This document shows positions 24,949 to 33,203 of a stretch of DNA of 64,000 nucleotides, piece after piece. The position numbers and the translations under genes were made by a program. The notes under the pieces were generated by a model. The model did no database searches and was not told the DNA's origin. It saw only the letters and a list, made by a program, of their open reading frames with translations. Location: positions 1-64,000 of the IMG/VR virus record IMGVR_UViG_3300050120_000065; one strand, 5' to 3'. The stretch's first letter is position 1; every line of letters starts with the position of its first letter. Source of the DNA: a virus.

Positions 24949-25163
24949 CGGATCACCGCGGTTCCGGTGCGCCCATGTACGTCAGCAATCTTCGTGACCT
25001 CTGATGCCGAGTCGATATGCGTGTTGGTCACGGTCACATTGCCGGGTATGCCGGCGTCGTGCAAAGCCGCAGCGACCGCATGCGCTATCACCTTCTCTGC
25101 TTCGATGAAATGGGTGTTGTCCGGGAAATCGGCATGCACGGTGAACGAGTGGAGTGTGCTCAT
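24945..25163 (-). CDS. Small hypothetical protein upstream of the glycine-rich fibre
   Basis: This 72-residue protein starts at the ATG 25163 just past the 25179-25202 terminator; the longer frame from 25178 would begin inside it. Sequence STLHSFTVHADFPDNTHFIEAEK. Mixed fold, unknown role. Its stop overlaps the fibre start, so it is translated with it. Confidence 0.5.
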   Translation of the reverse strand: MSTLHSFTVHADFPDNTHFIEAEKVIAHAVAAALHDAGIPGNVTVTNTHIDSASEVTKIADVHGRTGTAVIR

Positions 25164-25178
25164 GACTATCCAAGACAT

Positions 25179-25202
25179 AAAAAAGCCGCCATATAGGCGG
25201 CT
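25179..25202 (-). terminator. Intrinsic terminator after the endolysin cluster
   Basis: On the - strand AGCCGCC-TATAT-GGCGGCT is followed by six T. It closes the endolysin cluster before the second fibre cluster. Confidence 0.85.
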
Positions 25203-25228
25203 GGTGTGATGCGGGAAAAATCAGGCTG

Positions 25229-25417
25229 TCAGAGCAACCGCTTCAAGAAATAGAAAATCGCGATCGCCAATAACCAAGCGACGCACGCGCACGCACCGAT
25301 TGCAGGAAAAATAGAGGTCATCGCCTCTTCGCCGGTCTTATTTGTGTCTTTGATCGCAACGCAGCCCAAGACGATTGCGCCGATGATCAGGGTGACGATG
25401 AGAATGTGGATGATCAT
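25229..25417 (-). CDS. Small two-span membrane protein, lysis candidate
   Basis: This 62-residue protein has two strongly hydrophobic spans (HILIVTLIIGAIVLGCVA and ACVAWLLAIAIFYFLKR) joined by a polar loop. The start overlaps the endolysin stop by 4 bases. A class II holin would look like this. It shares the role of candidate holin with 21366-21608. Confidence 0.5.
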   Translation of the reverse strand: MIIHILIVTLIIGAIVLGCVAIKDTNKTGEEAMTSIFPAIGACACVAWLLAIAIFYFLKRLL

Positions 25418-25911
25418 TGCGCCAACACTCCACCAGCGGCGACATACGCCGCCTCAAGGTCGGTCAGAGTATTCTGGTGCTGCGCATAGTTGTTTCCCGG
25501 CAGCGAGGCCCAGATGTTCGAACACAGTGCGACAGCCTTGGCGAAGTTGCCAGCATCAATAAATGGCAGCGCCGCGCGCTCGCGGATTTGCTGCAGCGCG
25601 ATCAGGTCTTGCGATATCGGACTGAAATCTGGCAGGTGCAGCGATTGGCTATATGCCAGCCAATACCGTTCGAGCAACTGATACCGGCCCGCCGCAGTCG
25701 ACTTCAACCCCGCATGATTGACCGTTACCAGCACTCCGGGAAAAGTCGCATAACTCGCGAATCGTGCCGGCCCGTTGATTCCGGTAACCAGCACGTCATA
25801 GCCATCGTCCTGCGTGGCTGGATCGGTCGCCGTGCCCTCGCTTGATGCGAGCATGTCGAGGAAAGCGACGCGGTTTTGTCCGCCCGCTTGAGCCGCTGTG
25901 ATTCGCGTCAT
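25414..25911 (-). CDS. Endolysin, lambda R-type transglycosylase
   Basis: This 165-residue protein aligns with lambda R along its length: AFLDMLASSEGT (catalytic Glu25), GYDVLVTGI, LVTVNHAGLKSTAAGRYQLL, FSPISQDLIALQQIRERAALPFIDAG and CSNIWASLPG. Lambda R cleaves peptidoglycan as a lytic transglycosylase (GH104) leaving anhydromuropeptides. There is no signal peptide, so export needs a holin. It overlaps both neighbours, two membrane proteins. Confidence 0.93.
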   Translation of the reverse strand: MTRITAAQAGGQNRVAFLDMLASSEGTATDPATQDDGYDVLVTGINGPARFASYATFPGVLVTVNHAGLKSTAAGRYQLLERYWLAYSQSLHLPDFSPISQDLIALQQIRERAALPFIDAGNFAKAVALCSNIWASLPGNNYAQHQNTLTDLEAAYVAAGGVLAQ

Positions 25912-26363
25912 TTAGAGCCCGATGTAGTTTGCACCGGTGGCAGCACCGGCATCGTGCGCCCTTGAACGAGGAATTCGAGCGTGCCGATCCGATCGTCCTG
26001 GCGCTGCGACTCTTGGTAGAAGCTTTTCATTTCTAGCAGCAACCAGCCGCAGCCACCCAGACAGACCAACAGCACCGCCCCTGTAGCCTTCCATGCCCAT
26101 CCCTGGGCGTAAGTGGCTCTCTCGACTTTGTTGAGCCGTGGATAGAGTGCGATGAACTGGTCGTCATGTCCCTTCAATCTTTCGGCGTGTTGACCAATCG
26201 CCTGCGCCTGGAGCTTCTGGCCGACATTCAATTCGATCAGCGTTTCCAAATTTTTCTTGATCTCGCCCAGCAACAGCGAGTTGTTCGCGTGCCGCTCGTC
26301 CACCTTTTTGTCGAGCTGGGTTATCTGCCACTGCAATTCGGCATTGGTGACGTGTTCGGTCAT
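25908..26363 (-). CDS. Membrane protein with coiled coil, lysis cluster
   Basis: This is a 151-residue protein. The N-terminal half is a predicted coiled coil (LQWQITQLDKKVDERHANN, IKKNLETLIELNVGQKLQAQ), and a single membrane span lies at about 89-108 (WKATGAVLLVCLGGCGWLLL). The end is polar. It is the first gene of the endolysin cluster. Proteins of this form occur beside phage endolysins and may act as holin partners or spanin-like proteins. That is an inference. Confidence 0.55.
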   Translation of the reverse strand: MTEHVTNAELQWQITQLDKKVDERHANNSLLLGEIKKNLETLIELNVGQKLQAQAIGQHAERLKGHDDQFIALYPRLNKVERATYAQGWAWKATGAVLLVCLGGCGWLLLEMKSFYQESQRQDDRIGTLEFLVQGRTMPVLPPVQTTSGSK

Positions 26364-26392
26364 CGTGTGGTCGCCCTTGCGCTCCGAGGAAT

Positions 26393-26416
26393 AAAAAAAG
26401 CCGCTCGGAGGCGGCT
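26393..26416 (-). terminator. Intrinsic terminator facing the moron cassette
   Basis: The - strand reads AGCCGC-loop-GCGGCT followed by seven T. It would stop leftward tail transcription that has crossed the + strand cassette before it reaches the endolysin cluster. Confidence 0.8.
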
Positions 26417-26436
26417 CGATGTTGTGTTATTTTTAC

Positions 26437-26465
26437 TTGACGGCGCGGTCCATTGGACCTATCTT
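26437..26465 (+). promoter_or_regulatory. Strong sigma70-type promoter for the moron cassette
   Basis: TTGACG at 26437-26442 and TATCTT at 26460-26465 are separated by 17 bases. It points into the + strand cassette and lies just beyond the opposing terminator. It is one of the clearest promoters in the window and would work in a lysogen without phage activators. Confidence 0.7.
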
Positions 26466-26518
26466 GATCGCACTGGCACCTCGCATCTCGCGCGGTCCGA
26501 CATCCCGAAAGGACGATC

Positions 26519-27661
26519 ATGAGAAACTGTTTTCGTGCGCTTTTTCGCGCACTGGGAATCACCCGACATGCATTACAAGCCGCCCTCACCGGCAGACGTA
26601 GAGCGCCTGAAAAAGGAGCTGGGCTTCGACGGCACGCAGATGGCCGAACTATTCGGTGTGGCCGGAAGTCGGGCGTTTCGCCGGTACACATCGCTATCGA
26701 GCGACCCGAGCAACAAGCGAGACGTCAGCGCGCACATGCTGTTCTTCGCGATGGCGCAGCTGGAACTGAGCGCCGCGACTATCGCCCGAGTCTTGGAGCG
26801 CATGCGCCAAGCCGGGGCAGAAATCGATTTGGATGCGGCTGGCGAATCGCCCTCATCGCTGGATTAAGCTTTTGTCTTGCGGCGTGCGGCGGCGATGACA
26901 ATTCGGATCCGCTGTCCACGACCATTACCGCACCAATCGCGGCCACCTCAATCGCGGCACCAGCGACCACGCAGCCATCCTCGCCCGTAGTTGCGCCAAC
27001 CGCAGCATCAGCGCCCGTGCCCGCTTCAACACCAGTGGTCGCTATCGCGGTTTATGGCGATGACGCGATGGCAGGCTTCACAGTCAATTCGATGGGCATG
27101 CTCTCGGTCGTCACGCCCAACGAACCCGCCGATCTACAAGCGTCACTGCAAAGCCAGTTTGCCGACACCGGAATATCGGTCCAAAACAACGCCACGGGCG
27201 GGGGCGCCAGCTCCCTCAAGAATGAACTGACCGGCATGGATGGGGGTGGGCCACCGACGGTGCAACGCCTCGCCGCGACCAAGGCTGTGCTCGTGATCGA
27301 CAATCACGCAGTCAATGACGCGCTCGGCGGCGAAAATGTGAACGACTTCACGGGCTTTTTAGGCCAATGGATCAACGCCGTGCGCGGAGCAGGCAAGACG
27401 CCGATCCTCGAAGAGCCTGGTCCGGTCTGCGATGGCAATCACCCGCAACTTGGCACTTACGTGCAAGCGATGGACGATGTGGCTGGGCAGTATGGCGTGC
27501 CCGTCATCAAGCAATATGCGTTCATCCAAACGGTGCCGAACTGGTGCAGCCACATGGCTGGCGGATTTTATCCGGACAGCTTTATCGATGGACTGAAGGC
27601 GCAGCAAGAACTTGCTGTTATTGGGCCACTCGTCAAAGGCATTATTGCGACTACGCCTTGA
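26519..27661 (+). CDS. SGNH-hydrolase-like lipoprotein with unclear start
   Basis: The open frame is 380 codons from an ATG with a good AAAGGA site, but the first 97 residues are an Arg-rich shadow of the HTH gene. The true protein seems to begin at a lipoprotein signal WRIALIAGLSFCLAAC, for which no ATG, GTG or TTG exists in frame nearby. The mature part has an SGNH layout: block I VYGDDAMAG (usual GDS-x-M, here Asp for the Ser), block III IDNHAVND, EEPGPVC, and PDSFIDGLKAQQ where a DxxH would be expected. Catalytic Ser and His therefore appear lost. It may be an inactive relative or a decaying gene. Start and activity are uncertain. Confidence 0.6.
   Translation: MRNCFRALFRALGITRHALQAALTGRRRAPEKGAGLRRHADGRTIRCGRKSGVSPVHIAIERPEQQARRQRAHAVLRDGAAGTERRDYRPSLGAHAPSRGRNRFGCGWRIALIAGLSFCLAACGGDDNSDPLSTTITAPIAATSIAAPATTQPSSPVVAPTAASAPVPASTPVVAIAVYGDDAMAGFTVNSMGMLSVVTPNEPADLQASLQSQFADTGISVQNNATGGGASSLKNELTGMDGGGPPTVQRLAATKAVLVIDNHAVNDALGGENVNDFTGFLGQWINAVRGAGKTPILEEPGPVCDGNHPQLGTYVQAMDDVAGQYGVPVIKQYAFIQTVPNWCSHMAGGFYPDSFIDGLKAQQELAVIGPLVKGIIATTP
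26568..26867 (+). CDS. HTH DNA-binding protein at the head of the moron cassette
   Basis: This 99-residue protein starts HYKPPSPADVERLKKELG, with a helix-turn-helix of XRE/DNA-binding type in FDGTQMAELFGVAGSRAFRRYTS. A GTG in frame at 26535 is an alternative start. Downstream helices (SAHMLFFAMAQLELSAATIARVLERM) suggest a dimerisation part. It is fully nested in another frame within the upstream part of the SGNH frame and is the first gene after the promoter. It could regulate the cassette. Confidence 0.7.
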   Translation: MHYKPPSPADVERLKKELGFDGTQMAELFGVAGSRAFRRYTSLSSDPSNKRDVSAHMLFFAMAQLELSAATIARVLERMRQAGAEIDLDAAGESPSSLD

Positions 27662-27708
27662 GCGCACTAGCTTGAGTCTCGGTCTGCGCCAGCTGATTTC
27701 CTCGGCAT

Positions 27709-27732
27709 AAAAAAGCCACCCGAAGGCGCCCT
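27709..27732 (-). terminator. Imperfect terminator-like hairpin between moron genes
   Basis: The - strand reads a GGGCGCC/GGTGGCT stem with one mismatch, a TTCG loop and six T. It resembles the other late-unit terminators but is weaker. Confidence 0.45.
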
Positions 27733-27830
27733 CATAGACAGCGGGTTTGGGGTGGGATACTCTCCGGAATCTAATTCGTGGCGCTTCCGCCTTAATTTCG
27801 TCCAAAAATCAGGTCCGCGTCCACTGTCCA

Positions 27831-28973
27831 ATGAATCCAAGCAACCAAACCAACTTAGATATACAAGTTCTCCGAGCCGTCGCTGTTTTGATGGTTTTAA
27901 TTGACCATTGCGAAATGCTGATTTCGTGGAATGGCAGCATTGTCCGCTACGTCCATATCGTTACTTCGCTGTGGGGCGGTGTTGATATGTTTTTCGCTAT
28001 CAGCGGGTTCGTTATCACTGGCTTGTTGCTGAGATCGGCGAAGGAAGCTGAGTTCGTAAAGTTCGCCGCTGCTTTCTGGATGCGCCGAATTTTCCGCATC
28101 TGGCCTTCTGCAGTTCTCTGGATTTTGGCGGTCCTCGTAGCCTCATTGATTGCCAATGCGAGCGGCGCATTCGGCAAGCCTGACGGCGATTTCTTCGATT
28201 TGATTGCGGTGTTGATTCAGATGGCCAATCTTCACTGGTACCATTGCAATGTAGTCGGGCTCGGGAACTGCGGTATCAATACGGTCTACTGGAGCCTCTC
28301 GCTTGAAGAGCAGTTCTATTTCGTCTTCCCGTTCTTGTTCTTCTTCCTGACCAGAAAAAAGCTTCAAACAGTTCTCGCTATCGTCATAGCCATTCTCTTC
28401 TTTCTGCCGCGACCGCCAAACTCATTTTTATGGGAAATTCGGGTTGACGCTTTGGCCTGGGGCGCGATTATCGCGCTTTGTCTGGATGGGGTAGCCCACA
28501 GGATTTTAGAGCCGCGATTCCTTGCAAAGAAGGGTCTGGGAATTTTAACCATCCTCATCTTGGCCGGAATAATTGCCTCGCTCGGCACCAATCAAGTCGT
28601 ATGGTTTCAGGTCGGACCGATCGCCTTTCTTTCTGCCATCGCCGTTTGGATCGCCAGCTATAACAAGGGTTATGTATGCCACCCTGGCTATTTGCGCACC
28701 TGTCTATTGTGGGTAGGGTCGCGCTCGTATGCGATCTATCTCATTCACCCGTTTGCGTTCCGTGTCATTCGAGAAATATTTTTCAGGCTGTATCCAGGAC
28801 AAGAATTCAACGACCATTTTTTGCTGCGCTTCGTGGTATTGGGGGTTGCCCTTACCTTCGCGCTTGCCGAAATCAATTTCCGACTGGTCGAGACTCCTCT
28901 GCGTCGCAAGGGCAAGCGGATTGCATCCCGGCTAACGATGTCACCGAATAGCGCACTCCAGCCGATCCCGTAG
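27831..28973 (+). CDS. Acyltransferase-3 family membrane protein (OafA-like)
   Basis: This 380-residue integral membrane protein has about ten spans. The family signature is present: LDIQVLRAVAVLMVLIDHCE with the His often needed for transfer, WGGVDMFFAISGFVITGLLL and the YWSLSLEEQFYFVFPFLFF segment. Members add O-acetyl groups to LPS O-antigen or other surface sugars, and phage copies (e.g. P22 GtrA/B-independent oac of Sf6) change serotype and block superinfection. GC content appears lower than its neighbours. Start ATG 27831. It ends 15 bases from the tail-fibre cluster on the opposite strand. Target sugar unknown. Confidence 0.88.
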   Translation: MNPSNQTNLDIQVLRAVAVLMVLIDHCEMLISWNGSIVRYVHIVTSLWGGVDMFFAISGFVITGLLLRSAKEAEFVKFAAAFWMRRIFRIWPSAVLWILAVLVASLIANASGAFGKPDGDFFDLIAVLIQMANLHWYHCNVVGLGNCGINTVYWSLSLEEQFYFVFPFLFFFLTRKKLQTVLAIVIAILFFLPRPPNSFLWEIRVDALAWGAIIALCLDGVAHRILEPRFLAKKGLGILTILILAGIIASLGTNQVVWFQVGPIAFLSAIAVWIASYNKGYVCHPGYLRTCLLWVGSRSYAIYLIHPFAFRVIREIFFRLYPGQEFNDHFLLRFVVLGVALTFALAEINFRLVETPLRRKGKRIASRLTMSPNSALQPIP

Positions 28974-28988
28974 CCAATCGGGGCGCGA

Positions 28989-29174
28989 TTAACTCGGTGT
29001 CGGCATCCCCGGCTGGGCAATCGGTGGCAGGGAACTATAGAAAGCTGCGTATCGGGGATCGCTTGTATCAATCTGCCCTTGATTCGGATAGGCCGATGGG
29101 TCTTGCGGGCATCCGAAGTAACTCACGACACTCTTTTGGGTAGAATCGGAAAACTGCACATTGATAGTTGTCAT
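28989..29174 (-). CDS. Small protein downstream of the main fibre
   Basis: This 61-residue protein starts TTINVQFSDSTQKSVVSYFGCPQD, like the N-terminal strands of tail fibre assembly or fibre-tip proteins, and ends with a Pro-rich tail. Its gene follows the fibre by 8 bases. A fibre chaperone role is only suggested by position. Confidence 0.5.
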   Translation of the reverse strand: MTTINVQFSDSTQKSVVSYFGCPQDPSAYPNQGQIDTSDPRYAAFYSSLPPIAQPGMPTPS

Positions 29175-29182
29175 ATAGGTGC

Positions 29183-30649
29183 CTAGATTTCGTAACCACT
29201 GATATTCGCCTCGAACGCCGGCGTCGCGCTGCTGGTGGTCGACTGATAGTAGAGGGTTTGAGGTGTCGTCAGTAGCAAGTCATTGTAGTTATTTGACACC
29301 CCTCCTGGTGCCGATGAGTTGAAATCGATCCCTTGATTGCCAACCCCCGCAAGATTTGCGAATAACACAAGGTGGACAGCGTTAGACGTATTGCCGGCGG
29401 ACGATAGGATCATTGTCCCTGATGCTTTCCGCGCGTTCAGCGGCACTATTGACGCAATCGAAAGTGCGGTAATCGTCGGCTGCGCAACCGTCATGTTAAG
29501 TGCGACTAGAAGGGGGATTGCAATTTTCCGGTCTTCCTGCCCTCCCGCTACAAACTGACCACTCGAATTCGTCGGCCACACTGAGATAAGCTGCGTCTCG
29601 GTCACGCCTGCCGGAGGATTCGCCCCACCATATTGCTCTGACACAGCCGCAGACGTAGCATTCTGCAAGAAAGCGCCGGCGCCGACGACCGGCCCCCAGG
29701 ATGCATAGACAGCAACATACCCGCTCGCAGGCGCAGCGCCCGCATCCATTTTCCCCGAGCCCGTTCCTGCGGCAGTGCTCACGGTTTGATTGAGGCTCGT
29801 CAGCAGCGTCGATATACCATTGAGCGCGGACTTTACGACGACCGCATCGGCAGTAAAGGTCAGGCTGGTGCCTGCGGCGACAAGCGATGCTTTCAAGTTG
29901 CGCACGCTACCGAAGACGGCTACCTGCCCCAACTGCACCGCATGTGCGGGCTGTGTAGCGGGGGCGATTTGGAGAGCGTCGATGTTGACGTTGGTGCCGT
30001 CACCGTACAGATTGGCGCCGCCGCCCTGCTGCACAATAATCCCAGTGCCGGCCGCCGTCTTGCACGTCACTGCAAAATTGCCGGTCGTGTTATTCAGCAC
30101 CAGCCATTGGTTTTCGCTTGTCGGGAAAATGACCTGTACGTTGCCGGTCAGCGTGCCGGCGAGCGTGATGATGGGCGCGTTGTATTGGTCTGGCGTTAGC
30201 GTTACGTTGGCGTTGGTCAGGCCTGTGACCGGCGTGATGCCATACCCGCAGAGAAAGAGCCAGCCCGTGCCAACCGTGTCCGGATTGACCGAGTTGTTAT
30301 CCGTGGTGTTCAGCCACAGTGACGTGTTATCGGCGCTGAGCAGAACAGCGCCCTTCGGATAGCCGCCAACGTTCGTATCGGCCGCAAAGGCGGCGTCGAA
30401 CTGATAGAAACCACCGGCGTTAGCCCACCGAGCGATCGACGCGAGATCAAACAGAATCCCGTTCATATCCTGTCCAGCCGGAGGAATGCCGCCCGCCGCC
30501 GGCAGCGTCATCGTGAGCGCTGGAAATCCCACATCAAACGACGCATTGTTAGGCGCCGCAATACCGGCCGTCGTTTCGGGAATCACATTCTTCAGCCCGG
30601 ACGTTGCAAACGGCAGCGGGATTTTCCCTGGAACTTGCGACTGTTGCAT
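29183..30649 (-). CDS. Tail fibre protein
   Basis: This is a 488-residue protein. The N-terminus QQSQVPGKIPLPFATSGLKN, ALTMTLPAAGGIPPAGQDMNG and GFYQFDAAFAA is typical of tail-fibre/collar segments that bind the baseplate. The middle has beta-helix type repeats and the C-terminal part a receptor-type domain with Asn/Ser/Gly loops. It follows DUF2612, as in many myoviruses. Confidence 0.8.
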   Translation of the reverse strand: MQQSQVPGKIPLPFATSGLKNVIPETTAGIAAPNNASFDVGFPALTMTLPAAGGIPPAGQDMNGILFDLASIARWANAGGFYQFDAAFAADTNVGGYPKGAVLLSADNTSLWLNTTDNNSVNPDTVGTGWLFLCGYGITPVTGLTNANVTLTPDQYNAPIITLAGTLTGNVQVIFPTSENQWLVLNNTTGNFAVTCKTAAGTGIIVQQGGGANLYGDGTNVNIDALQIAPATQPAHAVQLGQVAVFGSVRNLKASLVAAGTSLTFTADAVVVKSALNGISTLLTSLNQTVSTAAGTGSGKMDAGAAPASGYVAVYASWGPVVGAGAFLQNATSAAVSEQYGGANPPAGVTETQLISVWPTNSSGQFVAGGQEDRKIAIPLLVALNMTVAQPTITALSIASIVPLNARKASGTMILSSAGNTSNAVHLVLFANLAGVGNQGIDFNSSAPGGVSNNYNDLLLTTPQTLYYQSTTSSATPAFEANISGYEI

Positions 30650-30666
30650 ATAGTGCTTCCCGTCGG

Positions 30667-31344
30667 CTATGACGCCGCTTGCAATTGAGATTGATTGAAG
30701 AAAACGCCATATCCGAAGGGTTGACCGCCGCCTTCGCTAAAACCGAATGTCTGGCCTGCTGCGTACGTCATGACGAACGCCTCGACGCCGGCAGGTCGTG
30801 GGATCACGTTAGAGGTCAGCATGATTGCGAGCTGGACCGGCGTGAGCGGAAACTCGAAGACGAAACGCTCGGTCATGTCACCGGTGTCTTGGACGTAACA
30901 ACGTCCGTCGCCAGCAAATAAGAATTGAAGAATTGCGTTCACCGACGGCACCGAGCAATCGGAGATGTTCGACATCGCCTTGACGAGAATCAGCGTTCGA
31001 TAGGCGTCGTCGGTCAGCGAATACGACGTGGTGGCGGGCGGTCCAGAATAAAAGGTTCCGCTACCGAACGGCTGAGGCCCGGTGTTGGCAGTTGCCTCGG
31101 TGAAAGCCTCGCTAAAGCCGAAATAGATTTCCGGCGTACTGATCTGAAGCACTCTCGGCACATTGACTATTTGCCCCCAGATGTCCAGGCCAATTCCTAC
31201 TGCTGTCGTCACATCCCAAATGTTCGCCAGGAACGTGTTGATGTTGACGCTCGGATCGATCCAGTCATTGAAAGCCTGGACGAGCGCGACAATCGTGGGA
31301 GAATTGGCGTACTGACTCTCTAGCGTCTCGGCCCAATTTTTCAT
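30667..31344 (-). CDS. Baseplate protein of DUF2612 type
   Basis: This 225-residue protein begins NWAETLESQYANSPTIVAL and carries VGIGLDIWGQIVNVPRV, the mark of the DUF2612/gpI-like baseplate proteins at the end of the baseplate module. The C-terminus ends with QTFGFSEGGGQPFGYGVFF, close to the pattern ending before fibre attachment. It overlaps the baseplate J gene by 4 bases. Confidence 0.8.
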   Translation of the reverse strand: MKNWAETLESQYANSPTIVALVQAFNDWIDPSVNINTFLANIWDVTTAVGIGLDIWGQIVNVPRVLQISTPEIYFGFSEAFTEATANTGPQPFGSGTFYSGPPATTSYSLTDDAYRTLILVKAMSNISDCSVPSVNAILQFLFAGDGRCYVQDTGDMTERFVFEFPLTPVQLAIMLTSNVIPRPAGVEAFVMTYAAGQTFGFSEGGGQPFGYGVFFNQSQLQAAS

Positions 31345-32570
31345 GGCGCCACCAGCGTGACGGAGATGTTTGATGCGGACAGCGACGGCGCCTGATCAAT
31401 GCCGTACGCAACGGATGTTGCGGTCACGGAACCCGACGTCGTGCTCATCAAGATGGAAAGCACATCGCAATTAGGATCGGTCGCTGACACGCCGGCGTAA
31501 TAACGTCCTGCAAAGATCGTTGACGCAATGCGCGCCCGTGGGCCGCCATCCTGCCCATTGAATGCCGAGACGATTGCAGCTTGGATCAACGTCACGATAT
31601 CGGCGGGAAGCGCTGGGTTATCGATAATCTGAACCGCGAAATAAGTCGGCACTGCAGTGGGCGTGATCCACGTTATGGTGTACGTGGGCACCGGAAAGGA
31701 ATAGCCTGACGTATCCGTTACCGCCTGGCTGGTGTTGCCGTTGTAATTGCAGCCCGGCGGCTTCTTGTTCCATATCGCCGTCGCCACCGGCAGTGCAGCG
31801 CCGCCTAGCACCGAAGCCGCGAGCGAGTTCTTCACCAATGGGTAGTTGGTCGCGCCGAAGTCTACTGTTACGCCTTTGGGGTTATCTATCACAAAGCAAT
31901 CGAGCACATCGGCCACATTGAGCACGTTTGCATACACCGACTGCACCGTATTGACCGCGTTAAGCGCCACCGAGTTTTGGCGGCGAAACTCGAAGTCAGC
32001 CCGACTTTCTACCAGCGTTCCTGGCGTACCTGCTGCGGCGTTGGTGATCGTGTCCCATCCGTCGATCGCGCTATAGATGATGCTGAGCGTGCCCGGAGCG
32101 CACGCTATCGGGCCCACCGTTGAATTCTGGAACGCAACCTGAACATTGCCACTAGCGGGGATGGTCGCGTCTGCCGTCGAGAAATAAATAAAGCCCGCGG
32201 TATCTTGGGCGCGCGACCCAGCGGGGATCAATGTTTCGACCTCACCGACGCACGTTGCGATAACGACGGTTCCCGACGCCGGAATGCGATCGATAAAGTA
32301 GATTCGACCGATCGCATCCTGCCATGCACCATCTGCTGTGTCAGGATTGACGCCGTTCATTACCACGGCAAACTGATCGTTGCTATCCCCGACGATCGCG
32401 GTCAGAGACTGCGCTAGTTGTCCCTGTGGAGTGGTCAGACCGGGGTTGACGCCCCCACCGAAAGCCGCGTTAATGTCGTCCTGTACCCCGACAAGAATCG
32501 CGCCCTCCGTGGGCAGAACCGGCCCTGTTGGGTTCCAGACGATTGGCGGAACGTTCGTCGTGCTCGTCAT
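31341..32570 (-). CDS. Baseplate J-like protein
   Basis: This 409-residue protein has the J/gp6-like pattern: GAILVGVQDDINAAFGGGVNP near the N-terminus, AIGRIYFIDRIPASGTVV, DGWDTITNAAAGTPGTLVESRADFEFRRQ and VNTVQSVYANVLNVADV. J-type proteins form the outer ring of contractile baseplates. The order J, DUF2612, fibre is the expected one. Confidence 0.9.
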   Translation of the reverse strand: MTSTTNVPPIVWNPTGPVLPTEGAILVGVQDDINAAFGGGVNPGLTTPQGQLAQSLTAIVGDSNDQFAVVMNGVNPDTADGAWQDAIGRIYFIDRIPASGTVVIATCVGEVETLIPAGSRAQDTAGFIYFSTADATIPASGNVQVAFQNSTVGPIACAPGTLSIIYSAIDGWDTITNAAAGTPGTLVESRADFEFRRQNSVALNAVNTVQSVYANVLNVADVLDCFVIDNPKGVTVDFGATNYPLVKNSLAASVLGGAALPVATAIWNKKPPGCNYNGNTSQAVTDTSGYSFPVPTYTITWITPTAVPTYFAVQIIDNPALPADIVTLIQAAIVSAFNGQDGGPRARIASTIFAGRYYAGVSATDPNCDVLSILMSTTSGSVTATSVAYGIDQAPSLSASNISVTLVAP

Positions 32571-32579
32571 CAGATAACC

Positions 32580-32942
32580 CTAGAAAGACACGTCAGAGGC
32601 CACGCCGTCTGAGTCAATAATCTGTATTTGCCCGGTCAAGAGCCGATTCGAAAACCCCGCGAAGACCACGTTCACCTTCTCGACATTCGGGACCGTGAAG
32701 GCGGCGTTCGTTATCTGTTTGCGCACGAACGAAAGTGGCGGATACTTGCCGAGGATTTGCTGGAAGTACGGAAGACCAATGGTTGTGTCGTACCAGCAGT
32801 CGCCTAGGAAGCAGCGGACCGCGCTCGCGACGTCTTGCGCTACGCTGTACGGGGCGGCGGCCAGCGCGATATTCCCGTTGATGTCCAAAACCAGATCCCA
32901 TGCGCCCTGGTCCAAAAGGAGCGTGGTCTGATTAATCGTCAT
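32580..32942 (-). CDS. Baseplate wedge W/gp25-like protein
   Basis: This 120-residue protein starts TINQTTLLLDQGAWDLVLD. It holds AQDVASAVRCFLGDCWYDTTIGLPYFQQILG, as in the gp25/DUF2634-like wedge proteins. Start chosen at the ATG in TTGAC-rich context after the upstream terminator; a longer frame from 32987 overlaps that hairpin. Confidence 0.75.
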   Translation of the reverse strand: MTINQTTLLLDQGAWDLVLDINGNIALAAAPYSVAQDVASAVRCFLGDCWYDTTIGLPYFQQILGKYPPLSFVRKQITNAAFTVPNVEKVNVVFAGFSNRLLTGQIQIIDSDGVASDVSF

Positions 32943-32954
32943 CGCTGCGCCCAT

Positions 32955-32978
32955 AAAAAAGGCCGCCCGTAGGCGGCC
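32955..32978 (-). terminator. Intrinsic terminator inside the baseplate cluster
   Basis: The - strand reads GGCCGCC-TACG-GGCGGCC followed by six T. It lies between the + strand moron and the W-like gene. Confidence 0.85.
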
Positions 32979-33002
32979 AACTATCAATAAATCGAGATAC
33001 CG

Positions 33003-33197
33003 ATGAAAACTGCCCTATTCGCGACCATGCTATTTCTTGGATCTGCGTTTTTCTCTCTCGCTCAAGCCGCAGAGACCGATGCCAAGACGATTGTTAACTA
33101 CATCTTGGCCGCAGCAATAGGCACACTTTTCGTGCTTATCTTGGTCTTGATCTTGCTGTGCATTGCCAAAGTCATCCGCAAATTTGTCGCTTGGTAA
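33003..33197 (+). CDS. Small exported membrane protein (moron)
   Basis: This 64-residue protein on the opposite strand has a cleavable-looking signal peptide (MKTALFATMLFLGSAFFSLAQA, cut after AQA) and one long span (YILAAAIGTLFVLILVLILLCIA) with a short basic tail. GAGATACC precedes the ATG. It sits between baseplate genes facing against late transcription, so it may be expressed in the lysogen, for instance for exclusion of other phages. Confidence 0.6.
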   Translation: MKTALFATMLFLGSAFFSLAQAAETDAKTIVNYILAAAIGTLFVLILVLILLCIAKVIRKFVAW

Positions 33198-33203
33198 CCC
33201 GGA

